Shown here: piece after piece, positions 29,674 to 41,286 of the stretch
Layout of the letters: every line of letters starts with the position of its first letter
How positions within the stretch are numbered: the first letter of the stretch is position 1
Assembly: GCA_902623215.1 (NCBI GenBank)
Contig: CACNSS010000002.1
Location: forward strand, 1 to 64,000
DNA: 64,000 nt
DNA from: an uncultured Pelagibacteraceae bacterium
GTDB lineage: Bacteria; Pseudomonadota; Alphaproteobacteria; Pelagibacterales; Pelagibacteraceae
Reading direction: 5' to 3'
The notes under the pieces: generated by a model
Told to the model about the DNA's origin: nothing
What the model saw: the letters and a program-made list of their open reading frames with translations, nothing else
Databases searched by the model: none
Made by a program: the position numbers and the translations under genes

Positions 29674-31908
29674 TTAATATAAGTTTTGTCTTGATTTAAC
29701 AGCTCTTAGCTCTATTAAGTTTTCGTGTCCAACACCATCTTTATCAATTCTGCTAAATACAGATTTAATATTCCAGCCATTATCTAAAAACCAATCAAAT
29801 CCAGTTTCCAAAATAATCATTGAGTTATATTTTTTTTCAATAGTAGTATTATATTTGGTTGTTTCTCCAACAAAGTTAGCTTGTACATCTGATCCATCTG
29901 TAAGATCCTTATTAAAATCTAACTTAAAATAAGGAATAAATAATGAGTCGGTAAGGTAAATTTCTTTCTCAACGGCAGATCCTAAAGAAATTGATGATGT
30001 TTCAAGTTCTCTTTTGTCAAATTTTAGCTTTGAACTACTGCTACCTGTCTCAGAATATCCATCAAAATTTACAAAACCGAGATCAAATTTGGAATAATTG
30101 TGAAATTTATAATTTTTACGGACATTCTTTAAATTATATTTAACCGAACCAAAAATTTGATTTGCTTTAAATTTACCTTTTACAACATTGGAAGGGTTTG
30201 AGGTATCAGTAATACGTGTTGTGGCATAAGTAGTTTTTCCAAACCCTAAAAAAGAATCGATATAATTTTTTTCAGATCCTTGCCAGGTATTATATAGGGA
30301 AAAATTATTTGATCTTGCTAAAAATCTAGTGCTATCTTTAGTGCCTATATTAGATTGATCATCTTCGCGCCTAAAAACAAGTCCAAATAAAGAACCTTTA
30401 TTATAATTAACATCTGCACCTAATAAAAAACTCTCAGTTCTATTTATTATTCCTAAATCGCCACCTGAGCTAAGATTAAGTCTTCCTTTATTAATTGAGC
30501 CAGCTGTCCAAAATGCCCAATCTTTTGGTGTCATATTATAATTTTCTTTTAAATATTTTGTTAATGGTAGTTCACTAATTAAATCATCAATATTTTTTGA
30601 GGATAAATTTTTATATTTATCAATGTAATAATCAAATAATTCTGGGGGTATTTGTTCTTTGTAATTATTTTGATTAGAAAGAGTCAATTTCATATCTTTA
30701 ATTCGAGTTGATTTATTAATTCCAACTCTTCTAAACTGTTCCATTCTACGCATAACTTGATTGGTAGTATTGAACATAAATCTTTTAGCATGTTCTGTTT
30801 GTGCGTTTGCCATTCCACTTACTTGTTTGTCATCGAACGCATTGAAACCGCTAACTTCTGTTGATCTAATTGTTAATGTAGTTTGACCACTTACGGTTGC
30901 ACTTTCACCAGCTGTTCCACCATATTCAATTACATACGCTCCAGTTGTATCATTTGTGCAATGTAAGTCATTCCATTTACCTTTTCTGCCTGATGGAGAA
31001 CCGTACATATGAGCACAATTTTCATCCCCGTCTTCTGCAGATGGGTGATCGTTAGGTTCATTAGTTAACCAATTTGCATAAGAATAACCTGATGCAACTG
31101 TGCAATCCTCATGTGCAGGATCTGCCTTATTAACTCCTGGTGTTGCACTCTCAATTGCTACTTGACAAAAAAAAGTCTTTCCGTTTTCAGGTCCTGAAAC
31201 CCATTCCCATGTACCTTCTCCTGCTAGAGCAGTACCTTGTCCTAAATCAAGACTTATAGCTGGATGGGTATTAGATGTATGTGTTGCATCATCAGATCCA
31301 CCAATCCAAGTATTGGTACCAATTTTATTTTTAATAAAATTATTCTCAGCTTCACTTGTAATTGTTACGAGATAACCTGTAAGACCTAAGTAAGTTGAAG
31401 CTTCTGCAGCAGTTTTTGCGTCTTCCCAATTAATAGTTCCAGTTACAAGTTCATAGTAATGACCATTTCCTGAAAAATAATTAGTACCAGCTGGAGTTAC
31501 AGCAACAGTAATAGTAGGAGATCCAGCAACGCCATCGCCTTTAAATGATAATGTTGCAAGTGCGTTATTAATATCATCTTGAGTTCCTCTAAAACCTATT
31601 TCAGTAAGAGAACTACCTGTACACTTAGAAGGGACACTTGAATTATCACTTGTATAATCACAATAGCCCTGTGCCTGCATTAGATTTGTAACAGAAGTTA
31701 CCTTTATATTTCCATCCGATGCTACTGCTGAAACGAGGAGAGTTCCTGTATAACCGCTAATACTAGGTGTTGTTCCTGAACTTGATAATAAAACGAAATC
31801 AGTTGTATCAGTTGTTAAAGTTGAAGGCATAGTAACTGTGCCCGAATAAGCTTTATTACCGTTTAAAAGAAAGATAAAAATTATTAAACTCAAAACAGCT
31901 ATTCTCAT
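29674..31908 (-). CDS. Exported C-type-lectin-domain protein with autotransporter-like C-terminal beta-barrel
   Basis: Signal peptide; CTLD with NEPND and KWNDLHC; C-terminal ~280 aa of alternating beta-strand character (FLLGADVNYNKGSLFGLVFRRE...). Confidence 0.8.
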   Translation of the reverse strand: MRIAVLSLIIFIFLLNGNKAYSGTVTMPSTLTTDTTDFVLLSSSGTTPSISGYTGTLLVSAVASDGNIKVTSVTNLMQAQGYCDYTSDNSSVPSKCTGSSLTEIGFRGTQDDINNALATLSFKGDGVAGSPTITVAVTPAGTNYFSGNGHYYELVTGTINWEDAKTAAEASTYLGLTGYLVTITSEAENNFIKNKIGTNTWIGGSDDATHTSNTHPAISLDLGQGTALAGEGTWEWVSGPENGKTFFCQVAIESATPGVNKADPAHEDCTVASGYSYANWLTNEPNDHPSAEDGDENCAHMYGSPSGRKGKWNDLHCTNDTTGAYVIEYGGTAGESATVSGQTTLTIRSTEVSGFNAFDDKQVSGMANAQTEHAKRFMFNTTNQVMRRMEQFRRVGINKSTRIKDMKLTLSNQNNYKEQIPPELFDYYIDKYKNLSSKNIDDLISELPLTKYLKENYNMTPKDWAFWTAGSINKGRLNLSSGGDLGIINRTESFLLGADVNYNKGSLFGLVFRREDDQSNIGTKDSTRFLARSNNFSLYNTWQGSEKNYIDSFLGFGKTTYATTRITDTSNPSNVVKGKFKANQIFGSVKYNLKNVRKNYKFHNYSKFDLGFVNFDGYSETGSSSSKLKFDKRELETSSISLGSAVEKEIYLTDSLFIPYFKLDFNKDLTDGSDVQANFVGETTKYNTTIEKKYNSMIILETGFDWFLDNGWNIKSVFSRIDKDGVGHENLIELRAVKSRQNLY

Positions 31909-31949
31909 AAAATAATCTAATTATTTTAATAATTTTTCAATTTTACATA

Positions 31950-34022
31950 TTAAACCAAAGCTTGTTTGATCGAAAGTTTTACTTTACCTCTATCAAAACC
32001 AATTACTTTTACTTTTACTTCATCACCTTCTTTGACAACATCAGTTACTTTAGCAACTCTTTTATCTGCAAGTTCTGATATATGAACAAGTCCGTCTTGT
32101 TTTCCGAGGAAATTAACAAATGCACCAAACTCCATAATCTTCATAACTTTTCCAGAATAAATTTTATTTAACTCAGCTTTGGCAGTGATATCCTTGATCA
32201 TTTGCATAGCAATGTTTCTAGACTCTTCATCTGGAGCAGCAACTGTTACTATACCCTCATCATTTACATCAACTTTAGCACCTGATTTTTCAACTATCTC
32301 TCTTATGGTTGCTCCACCTTTTCCAATCACAGCAGCAATGTCTTTTTTATCAACATTAATTTTTTCCATTTTTGGAGTGTGTTTTCCAACATCAGCTCTT
32401 GAGGCTGATAATGCTTTATTCATCTCTCCTAAGATATGAACTCTTCCATCTTTAGCTTGGCTTAATGCTTGCTCCATTATTTCAAATGTAATACCTGTAA
32501 TTTTGATATCCATTTGAAGAGAAGTAATTCCATCCTTAGTTCCGGCAACTTTAAAGTCCATATCACCTAAATGATCTTCATCACCTAAGATATCTGATAA
32601 GACACTAAAATCATCACCTTCTTTGATCAAACCCATTGCTATACCTGCAACTGGTTCTTTTATAGGGACACCCGCATCCATTAGTGCTAATGATGTTCCA
32701 CAAACAGTAGCCATTGAAGATGAGCCATTAGATTCTGTAATCTCAGAAACTACTCTAAAAGTATAAGGGAATGCCTCTTTTGATGGCAATGAAGAATGTA
32801 TTGCTCTCCACGCTAATTTACCATGTCCTATTTCTCTTCTACCAGTTCCAATTCTTCCTGTTTCTCCAACTGAAAAAGGTGGAAAATTATAGTGAAGCAT
32901 GAATCTTTCTCTTTGTAATCCATCTAAACTTTCAATTCTTTGCTCATCATCCGATGTACCTAAAGTAGCTGTCACAATTGCCTGTGTTTCGCCTCTGGTA
33001 AATAATGCAGAACCATGGGTTCGTGGTAGGACACCAACTTCACAAGATATAGGCCTTACATCAGATAATCCTCTGCCATCAATTCTGTTTTTATTTTTTA
33101 AAATGTCTGTTCGAACTATTGATTTTTCTATTTTTTTAAGTTCAGAATTTACATCAAGATCTGTATAATTTTCATCCTCTTCATAAAGTTTTTTAGCTTT
33201 ATCAGTAATTTCTGAAATTTGATTTGATCTATCTTGTTTATCTCTTGTCGCAAAAGCTTTTTTAAGATCTTCTGTGAAAGTTCCCTCAAGTTTTTTCTTA
33301 ACTTCTGATAGGTCTTTCTTTTCAACGATCCATTCAGGTTTTCTACATTCTTTTGCAAGTTCTTCGATCATTTCAATCACAGGAACAAAACCTTCATGAC
33401 CAAATTTAACTGCATTTAACATCTCTTCCTCTGTTAAACCGCTCGCTTCAGACTCAACCATTAGCACTGCATCCTTAGTACCCGCTACTACTAAGTCTAA
33501 TTTTGATTTTTCAAGCTCAGCTTTTGATGGATTTAAAACATATTTTCCATCAATAAAACCAACCCTAGAAGCTCCAACAGGACCCATAAATGGCATTCCT
33601 GATATAGCCAAAGCTGCTGATGAAGCTGTAATTGATAAAATATCCGCTTCATTTTCTTTATCGTAAGAAATTACAGTTGGTAATAACTGAACTTCATTTT
33701 TAAATTCATCGGGAAATAACGGTCTGATTGGTCTATCAATTAATCTAGAGATTAATGTTTCACTCTCGGTTGGTCTTGCCTCTCTTTTGAAATACCCACC
33801 TGGAATTTTTCCTGCAGCATAGTATTTTTCCTGATAATTTACGGATAGTGGAAAATAATCAACATCAGGATTTACTTTTTTTGCTCCCACCACTGTTGCT
33901 AAAACAACTGTCTCTCCACATGTCGCGATTATTGCACCGTCTGCTTGTCTTGCTACTTTTCCTGTTTCTAAACTTATCTTCTTTCCTGCTACTTCAATTT
34001 CCTTCGTATATACTTTAAACAT
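31950..34022 (-). CDS. pnp: Polynucleotide phosphorylase
   Basis: [16 protein letters not shown] ([12 protein letters not shown]) and S1 ([19 protein letters not shown]) domains. Confidence 0.98.
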   Translation of the reverse strand: MFKVYTKEIEVAGKKISLETGKVARQADGAIIATCGETVVLATVVGAKKVNPDVDYFPLSVNYQEKYYAAGKIPGGYFKREARPTESETLISRLIDRPIRPLFPDEFKNEVQLLPTVISYDKENEADILSITASSAALAISGMPFMGPVGASRVGFIDGKYVLNPSKAELEKSKLDLVVAGTKDAVLMVESEASGLTEEEMLNAVKFGHEGFVPVIEMIEELAKECRKPEWIVEKKDLSEVKKKLEGTFTEDLKKAFATRDKQDRSNQISEITDKAKKLYEEDENYTDLDVNSELKKIEKSIVRTDILKNKNRIDGRGLSDVRPISCEVGVLPRTHGSALFTRGETQAIVTATLGTSDDEQRIESLDGLQRERFMLHYNFPPFSVGETGRIGTGRREIGHGKLAWRAIHSSLPSKEAFPYTFRVVSEITESNGSSSMATVCGTSLALMDAGVPIKEPVAGIAMGLIKEGDDFSVLSDILGDEDHLGDMDFKVAGTKDGITSLQMDIKITGITFEIMEQALSQAKDGRVHILGEMNKALSASRADVGKHTPKMEKINVDKKDIAAVIGKGGATIREIVEKSGAKVDVNDEGIVTVAAPDEESRNIAMQMIKDITAKAELNKIYSGKVMKIMEFGAFVNFLGKQDGLVHISELADKRVAKVTDVVKEGDEVKVKVIGFDRGKVKLSIKQALV

Positions 34023-34075
34023 TTCATTTCCATTTCGTTTCGTTTCATTTCATTCCGTTCTATCTATTTTGATTT

Positions 34076-34324
34076 TTACTTTCTCAATTTCAATTTCGAC
34101 AGTACATTTTTGTAAGAATCAACCTTATTTCTTTTAAGGTAATCTAACAATTTTTTTCTCTTATTAACTGCTTTCAGTAAGCCAACTGAGGAATGTTTAT
34201 CCTTTTTAAACTGCTTAATATGTTTAGATAAATTCTCAATTTTTTCGGTTAATAAAGCTATTTGAATCTCGGATGATCCCGTATCCTTATCATGAATAGC
34301 TAATTCTGTTGTTTTTTTACTCAT
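34076..34324 (-). CDS. rpsO: 30S ribosomal protein S15
   Basis: DTGSSEIQIALLTEKIENLSKHIKQFKKDKHSSVGLL. Confidence 0.97.
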   Translation of the reverse strand: MSKKTTELAIHDKDTGSSEIQIALLTEKIENLSKHIKQFKKDKHSSVGLLKAVNKRKKLLDYLKRNKVDSYKNVLSKLKLRK

Positions 34325-34334
34325 ATTTATTTTC

Positions 34335-34703
34335 CTACTCGTTTGCTTGTTTAATTAAATTTTCTATTTTTTCTGCGTATTCAAAAGAGTCGTCTTTTCT
34401 AAAAAGGATTTTTGGTAAAAATTTTGCTATTATTTTTTGTGATAATATTTTTCTTATTAAAAAAGAGTATTCTTTTAATTTTTTGATGGTCTTATCAGCA
34501 TCTTTCCCACCTAAGGGTAGCACATAAGCTTTAGCAATTTTTAAATCTTGGCTCATTCTAACTTCTGTTACAGTTATGTTTTTAGTTTCCAAATCTGGAA
34601 TTTTTGCTTCATTCCTAATAAAAATCATACTCAAAGACTGTTTTACCATTTCTCCAAATCTGAGCTGCCTTTGAGTTATTTGCTTTCCTATTCTATCGGC
34701 CAT
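34335..34703 (-). CDS. rbfA: Ribosome-binding factor A
   Basis: RIGKQITQRQLRFGEMVKQSL..., position between infB and rpsO. Confidence 0.9.
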   Translation of the reverse strand: MADRIGKQITQRQLRFGEMVKQSLSMIFIRNEAKIPDLETKNITVTEVRMSQDLKIAKAYVLPLGGKDADKTIKKLKEYSFLIRKILSQKIIAKFLPKILFRKDDSFEYAEKIENLIKQANE

Positions 34704-36919
34704 TATATTGATCTCTCGGTAGATGTAACATTAAAAGCTTCAATTGTATCGTTCTTTTGAAAGTCCATGTAGTCTTTTAAAGCGATACCACATTCTTGGC
34801 CATTATCTACTTGTTTTACTTGATTTTTTTCTCTAAATATCGTCGCTATTTTACCTGTATAGATAATTGCGCCATCTCTTATAATCCTAACACTAGAGTT
34901 AGCAAGAATTTCACCATCAGTCACTTTAGAACCTGCAACTTTGCCCGCACCGGAAACCTTAAAAATTTCAAGAATTTGGGCTGTGCCAGTAATATTTTCT
35001 TGCACATCAGGAGCTAGTAAACCTGACATACTTTTTTTAACAAAATCTAGAACTTCATAAATTATATTATATGAAGATATCTTAATATTTTCTTCTTCAG
35101 CTAGTTTTTTTGCTTCTTTACTTGGTTTTACATTAAAAGCTATTAAGACTGCTTTTGATGCTTTTGCTAGAGTTACATCGGTTTCTGTTACCATACCTAT
35201 ATCAGCCAAAATAATTTTAGGTTTCACCTCATCGTGTTTAATATGGTTTATTGCACTTTTAATGGCCTCTGAAGACCCATGAACATCTGATTTAATAATT
35301 AAATTCAAATCTTGAGTCGAATTATTTGAAAATGCAGACTCTTGAGTTGCGAATGATAATGGATTCTTTATATCTTTATTTTCCTCTGCTCTATTCTCAC
35401 TAAGATTTTTTGCTTCTTTTTCATTGTTTAAAACAATAAAATCATCTCCTGATTTGGCAGCACCGTTAATTCCTAAAATTTCAACAGGTGTTGATGGTAT
35501 TGCTTTCTCAATATTTTTACCTTTATCATTTATTATTGCTCTAATTTTACCCCATTTAATTCCACAGACGAAAAAATCCCCTTTTTTTAAAGTTCCGCTT
35601 GTTACAATAATGTTAGCTACTGGTCCTCTACCCGTATCGATCTTGGATTCCAAAACTACACCAGTTGCTTTAGACTCAAAATCAGTTTTTAAATCTAAGA
35701 TTTCTGCTTGTAAAGTTATTGCTTCAAGAAGTTTATCCAAGTTTAATTTAGTTTTAGCTGATATCTCAACCATCAAAGTATCCCCTGATAGGTCCTCAGC
35801 AATCAATTCATGCTCCAGCAATTGATTTTTTATTTTTTGAGGATCGGCATCAGGTAAATCACATTTATTTATTGCAACGACTATTGGAACTTTTGCCGCT
35901 TTAGCATGCTTTATAGACTCAACAGTCTGAGGTTTTACACCATCATCTGCAGCAACAACTAAAACTACTATATCGGTCAATTTTGATCCTCTCGCTCGCA
36001 TTTCTGTAAAAGCAGCATGACCAGGAGTATCGATAAAAGTTAAATCATTATTACCGTTTTTAATTTGATAGGCTCCAATATGCTGTGTTATCCCACCGAA
36101 CTCTCCTGATACAACATTTGCACTTCTTAGAACATCTAATACAGATGTTTTACCATGATCAACATGACCCATTACGGTTATTATTGGTGCTCTACTTTTC
36201 AAGTTTTCAGGTCTAGAATCTTTTATTTTTTTAATAATCTCTTCAGCCTTTTCCTCCCGAATTGGGTTATGTCCAAATTCCTTAACGAGATATTCCGCAG
36301 TGTCCGCGGCTAAAGTTTGATTGATTGTTACAGTCACTCCCATACCAAATAAATGTTTAATCACATTACTAGATTGCTCTGCCATTTTATTTGCTAATTC
36401 TCTCACCGTTATAGCTTCAGGTATATTTATGTTTCTTTTGATTGGTTTTTGATTCTCACCATTGTCTTCTTTATTAATATTTTTTAATTCTTTTTGCCTA
36501 GCTCTTTTAACTGATGCTAGACTTCTTTCTCTTGTTTCTATTTCATCACTTAAGGCTCTTGAGACTGTCAATTTTACATCTCTTTTTTTTGAGCTTAATT
36601 TAGATTTTTTATCTTTATCATCCTCCCTTTTAAATTTTTTAGTAGCTCTTTGCTCTGCTAGCTTACGTTTTTCAAAATCACTTATACCTAAATTAGAATT
36701 ACTTGTTTTAAGGTTCGCCTTATAACTAACCCCTTTTTTAAAAGAAGTTGATGAAGATTTATAACCACTACCCTTAAAAGTTTTGCTCTTACCTGAGAAT
36801 TTAGATTGCTGCTTATTAATTATAACTGTTTTTTTTCCTTGATTATTGAGACTGTCAATACTTTTAAAAGACTTTTTAGGACCACCAGAAATTGTAAGTT
36901 TTGTTTTTTTGCTCTCCAT
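34703..36919 (-). CDS. infB: Translation initiation factor IF-2
   Basis: GHVDHGKTSVLD, DTPGHAAF, NKCDLPDAD. Confidence 0.98.
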   Translation of the reverse strand: MESKKTKLTISGGPKKSFKSIDSLNNQGKKTVIINKQQSKFSGKSKTFKGSGYKSSSTSFKKGVSYKANLKTSNSNLGISDFEKRKLAEQRATKKFKREDDKDKKSKLSSKKRDVKLTVSRALSDEIETRERSLASVKRARQKELKNINKEDNGENQKPIKRNINIPEAITVRELANKMAEQSSNVIKHLFGMGVTVTINQTLAADTAEYLVKEFGHNPIREEKAEEIIKKIKDSRPENLKSRAPIITVMGHVDHGKTSVLDVLRSANVVSGEFGGITQHIGAYQIKNGNNDLTFIDTPGHAAFTEMRARGSKLTDIVVLVVAADDGVKPQTVESIKHAKAAKVPIVVAINKCDLPDADPQKIKNQLLEHELIAEDLSGDTLMVEISAKTKLNLDKLLEAITLQAEILDLKTDFESKATGVVLESKIDTGRGPVANIIVTSGTLKKGDFFVCGIKWGKIRAIINDKGKNIEKAIPSTPVEILGINGAAKSGDDFIVLNNEKEAKNLSENRAEENKDIKNPLSFATQESAFSNNSTQDLNLIIKSDVHGSSEAIKSAINHIKHDEVKPKIILADIGMVTETDVTLAKASKAVLIAFNVKPSKEAKKLAEEENIKISSYNIIYEVLDFVKKSMSGLLAPDVQENITGTAQILEIFKVSGAGKVAGSKVTDGEILANSSVRIIRDGAIIYTGKIATIFREKNQVKQVDNGQECGIALKDYMDFQKNDTIEAFNVTSTERSI

Positions 36920-36929
36920 TGCTCATCTC

Positions 36930-38483
36930 TCAATCTTTATAAATTATATCTCTAGCCGACATTATTAGATCATCTGCTTCAGATTTCGACAATGCAAAAT
37001 CTTCCAGGTATCCCTGGATTCTAATTCTTTCACCTTTTATTACATCAAAACCCCCTGTTAATTCATCAGATGCTAAGTCAGCAAAATCCTCAAGTTTTAA
37101 AATCTTTTGCTCACCTAAAGTTAATAACATTCCAGGTGTTAAACCTTTTAGGTTGACTAAATCATCAGAAATTCCCAAGTCTTTTATTCTTTGTGAAATA
37201 TCTTCTTGATCTTTTTTATGAAATTCTTTTGCTCTTTCAATCAAAGCTTTGGCTGTATCTTCCTCGATACCTTCAATTTTTTTGAAATTATCCAAAGAGC
37301 TATCTTTGATATCATCAATAGTTGAAAAACCTTCCGCCACAAGTAGTTGTCCTAAAGTTTCATCTAACTCCAAATTCTTAACAAAATTTTCTGTTTTTTC
37401 TTTAAATTCTTGTTGTCTTCTCTCAGAGTCTTCTTGATCTGTCATTATATTGATTTCAAAATTTAACAATTTTGTTGCAAGTCTTACGTTTTGACCTCTT
37501 CGTCCTATGGCTTTACTCAAATTTTCCTCAGTTAAAATCACGTCCAATTTTTTTCTTTCAATATCAACGTTTACTCTCTGAACCTCAGCAGGAGATAATG
37601 CATTTGAAACTAAAATTGCTGGATCCTCTGACCAATTTACTATATCAATTTTTTCACCTTGTAATTCATTGACCACTGCTTGCACCCTTGATCCTCTCAT
37701 TCCAACACATGCACCAACTGGATCTAATGAGGTATCAATAGCTTTAACACAAATCTTTGCTCTACTTCCAGGATCTCGAGAAGATGATTTAATCTCAATT
37801 AATCCATCATAAATTTCTGGTACCTCTTGAACAAAAAGTCTTTCCATAAATTTCGGATGAGCTCTGGATAAAAATATTTGCTGACCTTTGTTTTCTCTCC
37901 TCACATCATAACAATAAGCCTTGATCCTATCTCCAGCTTTTATATTTTCTCGAGGAATAAGCTCATTTTTTTGAATTATTGCCTCAGTTCTACCTAAGTC
38001 TACAATAACATTTCCGAACTCAAGTCTTTTCACTATTCCGCTTAAAATAGTGTCTTTTTTATCCTTAAAATCATTGAATTGTCTTTCTCTTTCTGCCTCA
38101 CGAACATTAAAGCTGATTACTTGCTTGGCAGTTTGAGCAGCTATTCTTCCAAAATCAAATGCTGGAAGTGGTTGCAAAACTTCGTCACCAATTTTTTTAT
38201 CTTTATTTTGCTCATTTAAAATTATTGCATCTTTCAATTTAATTTCTGTATTAGAATTTTCAGGATTATCTGAGATTGTTAACTTTCTAAAAATTTCAAT
38301 ATCTCCATTCTCTCTATTAATAGCAACTTTTATTTCATTATCTTGGCCAAACTTTGACTTAGCGGCTTTAGCAATACCAGTTTCCATGGAATTGATAATC
38401 AATTCTTTGTCTATAGCTTTCTCTAAAGCAACTGCTTCAGCAATTCTTAATAGTTCTAGTTTATCAGCTCTTTTATTTAACAT
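36930..38483 (-). CDS. nusA: Transcription termination/antitermination protein NusA
   Basis: S1 and KH domains (CVGMRGSRVQAVVNELQGEKIDIVNW; GRRGQNVRLA); ATG 38483 has GGAGGT upstream, better than the TTG-initiated ORF start at 38513. Confidence 0.97.
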   Translation of the reverse strand: MLNKRADKLELLRIAEAVALEKAIDKELIINSMETGIAKAAKSKFGQDNEIKVAINRENGDIEIFRKLTISDNPENSNTEIKLKDAIILNEQNKDKKIGDEVLQPLPAFDFGRIAAQTAKQVISFNVREAERERQFNDFKDKKDTILSGIVKRLEFGNVIVDLGRTEAIIQKNELIPRENIKAGDRIKAYCYDVRRENKGQQIFLSRAHPKFMERLFVQEVPEIYDGLIEIKSSSRDPGSRAKICVKAIDTSLDPVGACVGMRGSRVQAVVNELQGEKIDIVNWSEDPAILVSNALSPAEVQRVNVDIERKKLDVILTEENLSKAIGRRGQNVRLATKLLNFEINIMTDQEDSERRQQEFKEKTENFVKNLELDETLGQLLVAEGFSTIDDIKDSSLDNFKKIEGIEEDTAKALIERAKEFHKKDQEDISQRIKDLGISDDLVNLKGLTPGMLLTLGEQKILKLEDFADLASDELTGGFDVIKGERIRIQGYLEDFALSKSEADDLIMSARDIIYKD

Positions 38484-38501
38484 TTTAGTTACCTCCAAAA
38501 A

Positions 38502-38523
38502 AAAATGGGCCAAAGCCCATTTT
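38502..38523 (-). terminator. Terminator/attenuator hairpin immediately upstream of the nusA Shine-Dalgarno
   Basis: Minus strand AAAATGGGC-TTTG-GCCCATTTT continuing into a 9-T run, then GGAGGT. Confidence 0.75.
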
Positions 38524-38544
38524 AGAAATCGAGAATTTAAACGA

Positions 38545-38572
38545 AATATATTAAAGTTTTTTAATTATTCAA
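38545..38572 (-). promoter_or_regulatory. Possible nusA promoter TTGAAT-N16-TATATT between metK and the hairpin
   Basis: Sigma70-like hexamers upstream of the hairpin on the minus strand. Confidence 0.4.
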
Positions 38573-38578
38573 TAAAAA

Positions 38579-39748
38579 CTATCTCGTAAAAACAGTAATT
38601 TTATCAGTATTTTCCCAAGAAAAAGCTCCATCACTTTCAGGAGTTCTTCCAAAATGACCGTAGGCAGCTGTTTTTTCATAAATAGCCTTATTCAATCCCA
38701 ACATCTCCCTAATCCCTCTAGGGCTCAAATCAAAATTTTCTTTAATTCTTTCTGTAACAAACTTATTTTTTTCCAAATCATCATCAAAAAGATTTACGTA
38801 AATTGATAAAGGTTTTGATACTCCAATCGCATATGCCAACTGAATTAAACATTTTTCAGAAATCTTTGAAGCTACAATATTTTTTGCAATATACCTTGCA
38901 GCATAAGCGGCTGATCTATCAACCTTGGTTGGATCCTTTCCTGAAAACGCTCCACCTCCATGAGGAGCAGCACCCCCATATGTATCTACAATAATTTTTC
39001 TTCCTGTCAGTCCACAATCTCCATCAGGACCTCCAATTACAAAATTTCCAGTTGGATTTACATAAAATTCATCATCATTAAAATCTTCCATAAATTCTTT
39101 TGGTATTGACTTTAACATATATGGCCTAAGTATTTCTCTAACCTCTTTTTGAGTCACGTTGGCTGAATGCTGAGAAGATATAACCACTGACCTCACTTTT
39201 GCTGGTTTTCCGTTTATATATTCAAATGTGACTTGGCTTTTAGAGTCAGGTTCAATATTTTTTAATTTTCCAGATTTTCTATCCTCAGCCATTAGTCTTA
39301 AAATTTTATGTGAGTAATGAATTGGAGCTGGCATTAAAACGTCAGTTTCATCACATGCATATCCGAACATTATTCCTTGATCTCCAGCCCCTTCATCTTT
39401 ATTTCCCTTGGAATCTACTCCCATTGCAATGTCTGAAGATTGTGAGTGAAGATGAGACTCTATTTTTGTAGCTTCTTTCCAAGTGAAACCTTCTTGATCA
39501 TAACCAATATCTTTAATGCAGTCCCTAACCTTTTTAATAAGATCTTCTTTATTGATCTCTGGTGCTCTCACTTCTCCAGCTAAAACAACCTTGTTAGTAG
39601 TTGTAAGAGTTTCACAAGCAACTCTTGCATAAGGATCTTTAGATAAATAAGTATCTACAACCATATCAGATATCCTGTCAGAAACTTTGTCTGGATGTCC
39701 CTCAGAAACCGACTCACTAGTAAAAAGAAAATTTTTTAAATTACTCAT
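38579..39748 (-). CDS. metK: S-adenosylmethionine synthetase
   Basis: [48 protein letters not shown]. Confidence 0.98.
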   Translation of the reverse strand: MSNLKNFLFTSESVSEGHPDKVSDRISDMVVDTYLSKDPYARVACETLTTTNKVVLAGEVRAPEINKEDLIKKVRDCIKDIGYDQEGFTWKEATKIESHLHSQSSDIAMGVDSKGNKDEGAGDQGIMFGYACDETDVLMPAPIHYSHKILRLMAEDRKSGKLKNIEPDSKSQVTFEYINGKPAKVRSVVISSQHSANVTQKEVREILRPYMLKSIPKEFMEDFNDDEFYVNPTGNFVIGGPDGDCGLTGRKIIVDTYGGAAPHGGGAFSGKDPTKVDRSAAYAARYIAKNIVASKISEKCLIQLAYAIGVSKPLSIYVNLFDDDLEKNKFVTERIKENFDLSPRGIREMLGLNKAIYEKTAAYGHFGRTPESDGAFSWENTDKITVFTR

Positions 39749-41285
39749 CTTTGATCCTATTAAATGAAAAAATTAATAAAATATACAACAAAATTAATAA
39801 GATAAATATTTTGTTTCCATATAAAGAAAATATAGTTGGATTAAAGTCTCTTCTATTTTCAAAATCAATAAAACCATCTTTATTATAATCAATTTTTTTT
39901 TCAATCTCACCTAATGGATTAATTATTGCCGTCATACCATTATTTGATGACCTTAAGATATATTTTCCAGTTTCTATAGCTCTAAATATACTGTGAGAGA
40001 AGTGTTGCTTTGGCCCAACAGATTTACCAAACCATCCATCTTCTGATATATTTATTATAAAATCGTAATCATTATCTTTTGTCAGATTGCCACTATAAAT
40101 TATCTCATAGCAAATTAATGGTAAAAATTTTAACTCGGGAAAGTTATTTTTTATATGGACAATCTTTCTTTCACCTCCCTTAGTAAAAGATCCGATGTTA
40201 TTTGTGATTGTTTTTAAACCAATTTTATTAAGTAAATTTTCAAATGGGAGAAATTCACCAAAAGGAACTAAATTTATTTTATTATAGTTTTGAACTAAAT
40301 TTAATTTATTATCAATAAGTGAGAGTGAATTAAAATATTTATAATTTTCTTTTATTAATGATCTACTAGAAATACCGAGACCTATTAAATGATTTTCATT
40401 AAAGTTTTCAGCAAATAAACTCTCATATAACTTTAATTCATCTAAATACGTATTTGGTATGATTCCTTCTGGCCACAAAAAAAAAGTTTTTTGGTAAGGT
40501 TCAGGTGAACTTAAATTTATTAACTCATTAATGATTTTTTCTGCTTGATTATCACTGTAAAATCTATCTAAACTTATATTTGATCCAATTATCCTTATCA
40601 AGTAAGGATTTTTTACAATTTTTTCATTTAAAAAACTTTGCTTATATAATTTTCCATAAAATAAAAATAATATTGGAATTAATAAAATCAAAATAAAAAT
40701 AAAAACTTCAACTTTTGATTTTCTTAAAATATAAATTGCAGGTGCAGAAAAAAAACTAATTATTAAAAGATTTAGTGTGTACGTTCCGATAATGGATACA
40801 AAACTTATAAAAGTTAAACTCTCCGAAAAACTGTAAACAAATAAGTTCCAAGGAAAACCTGTAAGAATATTTCCCCTTAAAAATTCGACTAATCCAAAAA
40901 GAAGAGAAAATAGAAAAAAAGAGCTTAATAATTTTTTTAATCCAAATTTATAGAAAATAAATGTTGCTAATCCATAGAATAGACCCAAAAAAGATGGGAT
41001 AAGAATTAAAGCAACTGGTATTAAAAATTTAAAATTTGGGTCAAAAGTAAGTGATATGGTTATCCAATATAAATTGCTTGAAAAATAACTTAAACCAAAT
41101 AGCCAACCATAAAGAAAAAAAAAATTTCCATTCTTTTGATCATCAAGTTTTTTAAATAAAAAAATAAAGAAAAAACTCAATGTAAAAAAATTTATAAAAA
41201 AATAATTCAAAGGTGGAAGACTTAAAGACGTTAGTCCTCCTAAGATTAATAAAAGTAATATTTCTAATAAAAATTTTTTATTCAA
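39741..41285 (-). CDS. lnt: Apolipoprotein N-acyltransferase
   Basis: [33 protein letters not shown]-terminal multi-TM. Confidence 0.93.
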   Translation of the reverse strand: MNKKFLLEILLLLILGGLTSLSLPPLNYFFINFFTLSFFFIFLFKKLDDQKNGNFFFLYGWLFGLSYFSSNLYWITISLTFDPNFKFLIPVALILIPSFLGLFYGLATFIFYKFGLKKLLSSFFLFSLLFGLVEFLRGNILTGFPWNLFVYSFSESLTFISFVSIIGTYTLNLLIISFFSAPAIYILRKSKVEVFIFILILLIPILFLFYGKLYKQSFLNEKIVKNPYLIRIIGSNISLDRFYSDNQAEKIINELINLSSPEPYQKTFFLWPEGIIPNTYLDELKLYESLFAENFNENHLIGLGISSRSLIKENYKYFNSLSLIDNKLNLVQNYNKINLVPFGEFLPFENLLNKIGLKTITNNIGSFTKGGERKIVHIKNNFPELKFLPLICYEIIYSGNLTKDNDYDFIINISEDGWFGKSVGPKQHFSHSIFRAIETGKYILRSSNNGMTAIINPLGEIEKKIDYNKDGFIDFENRRDFNPTIFSLYGNKIFILLILLYILLIFSFNRIKDE

Positions 41286-41286
41286 C

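Noticed and set aside
39749-41285. SAM riboswitch upstream of metK
   Set aside because: metK overlaps lnt by 8 bp, leaving no room for a leader
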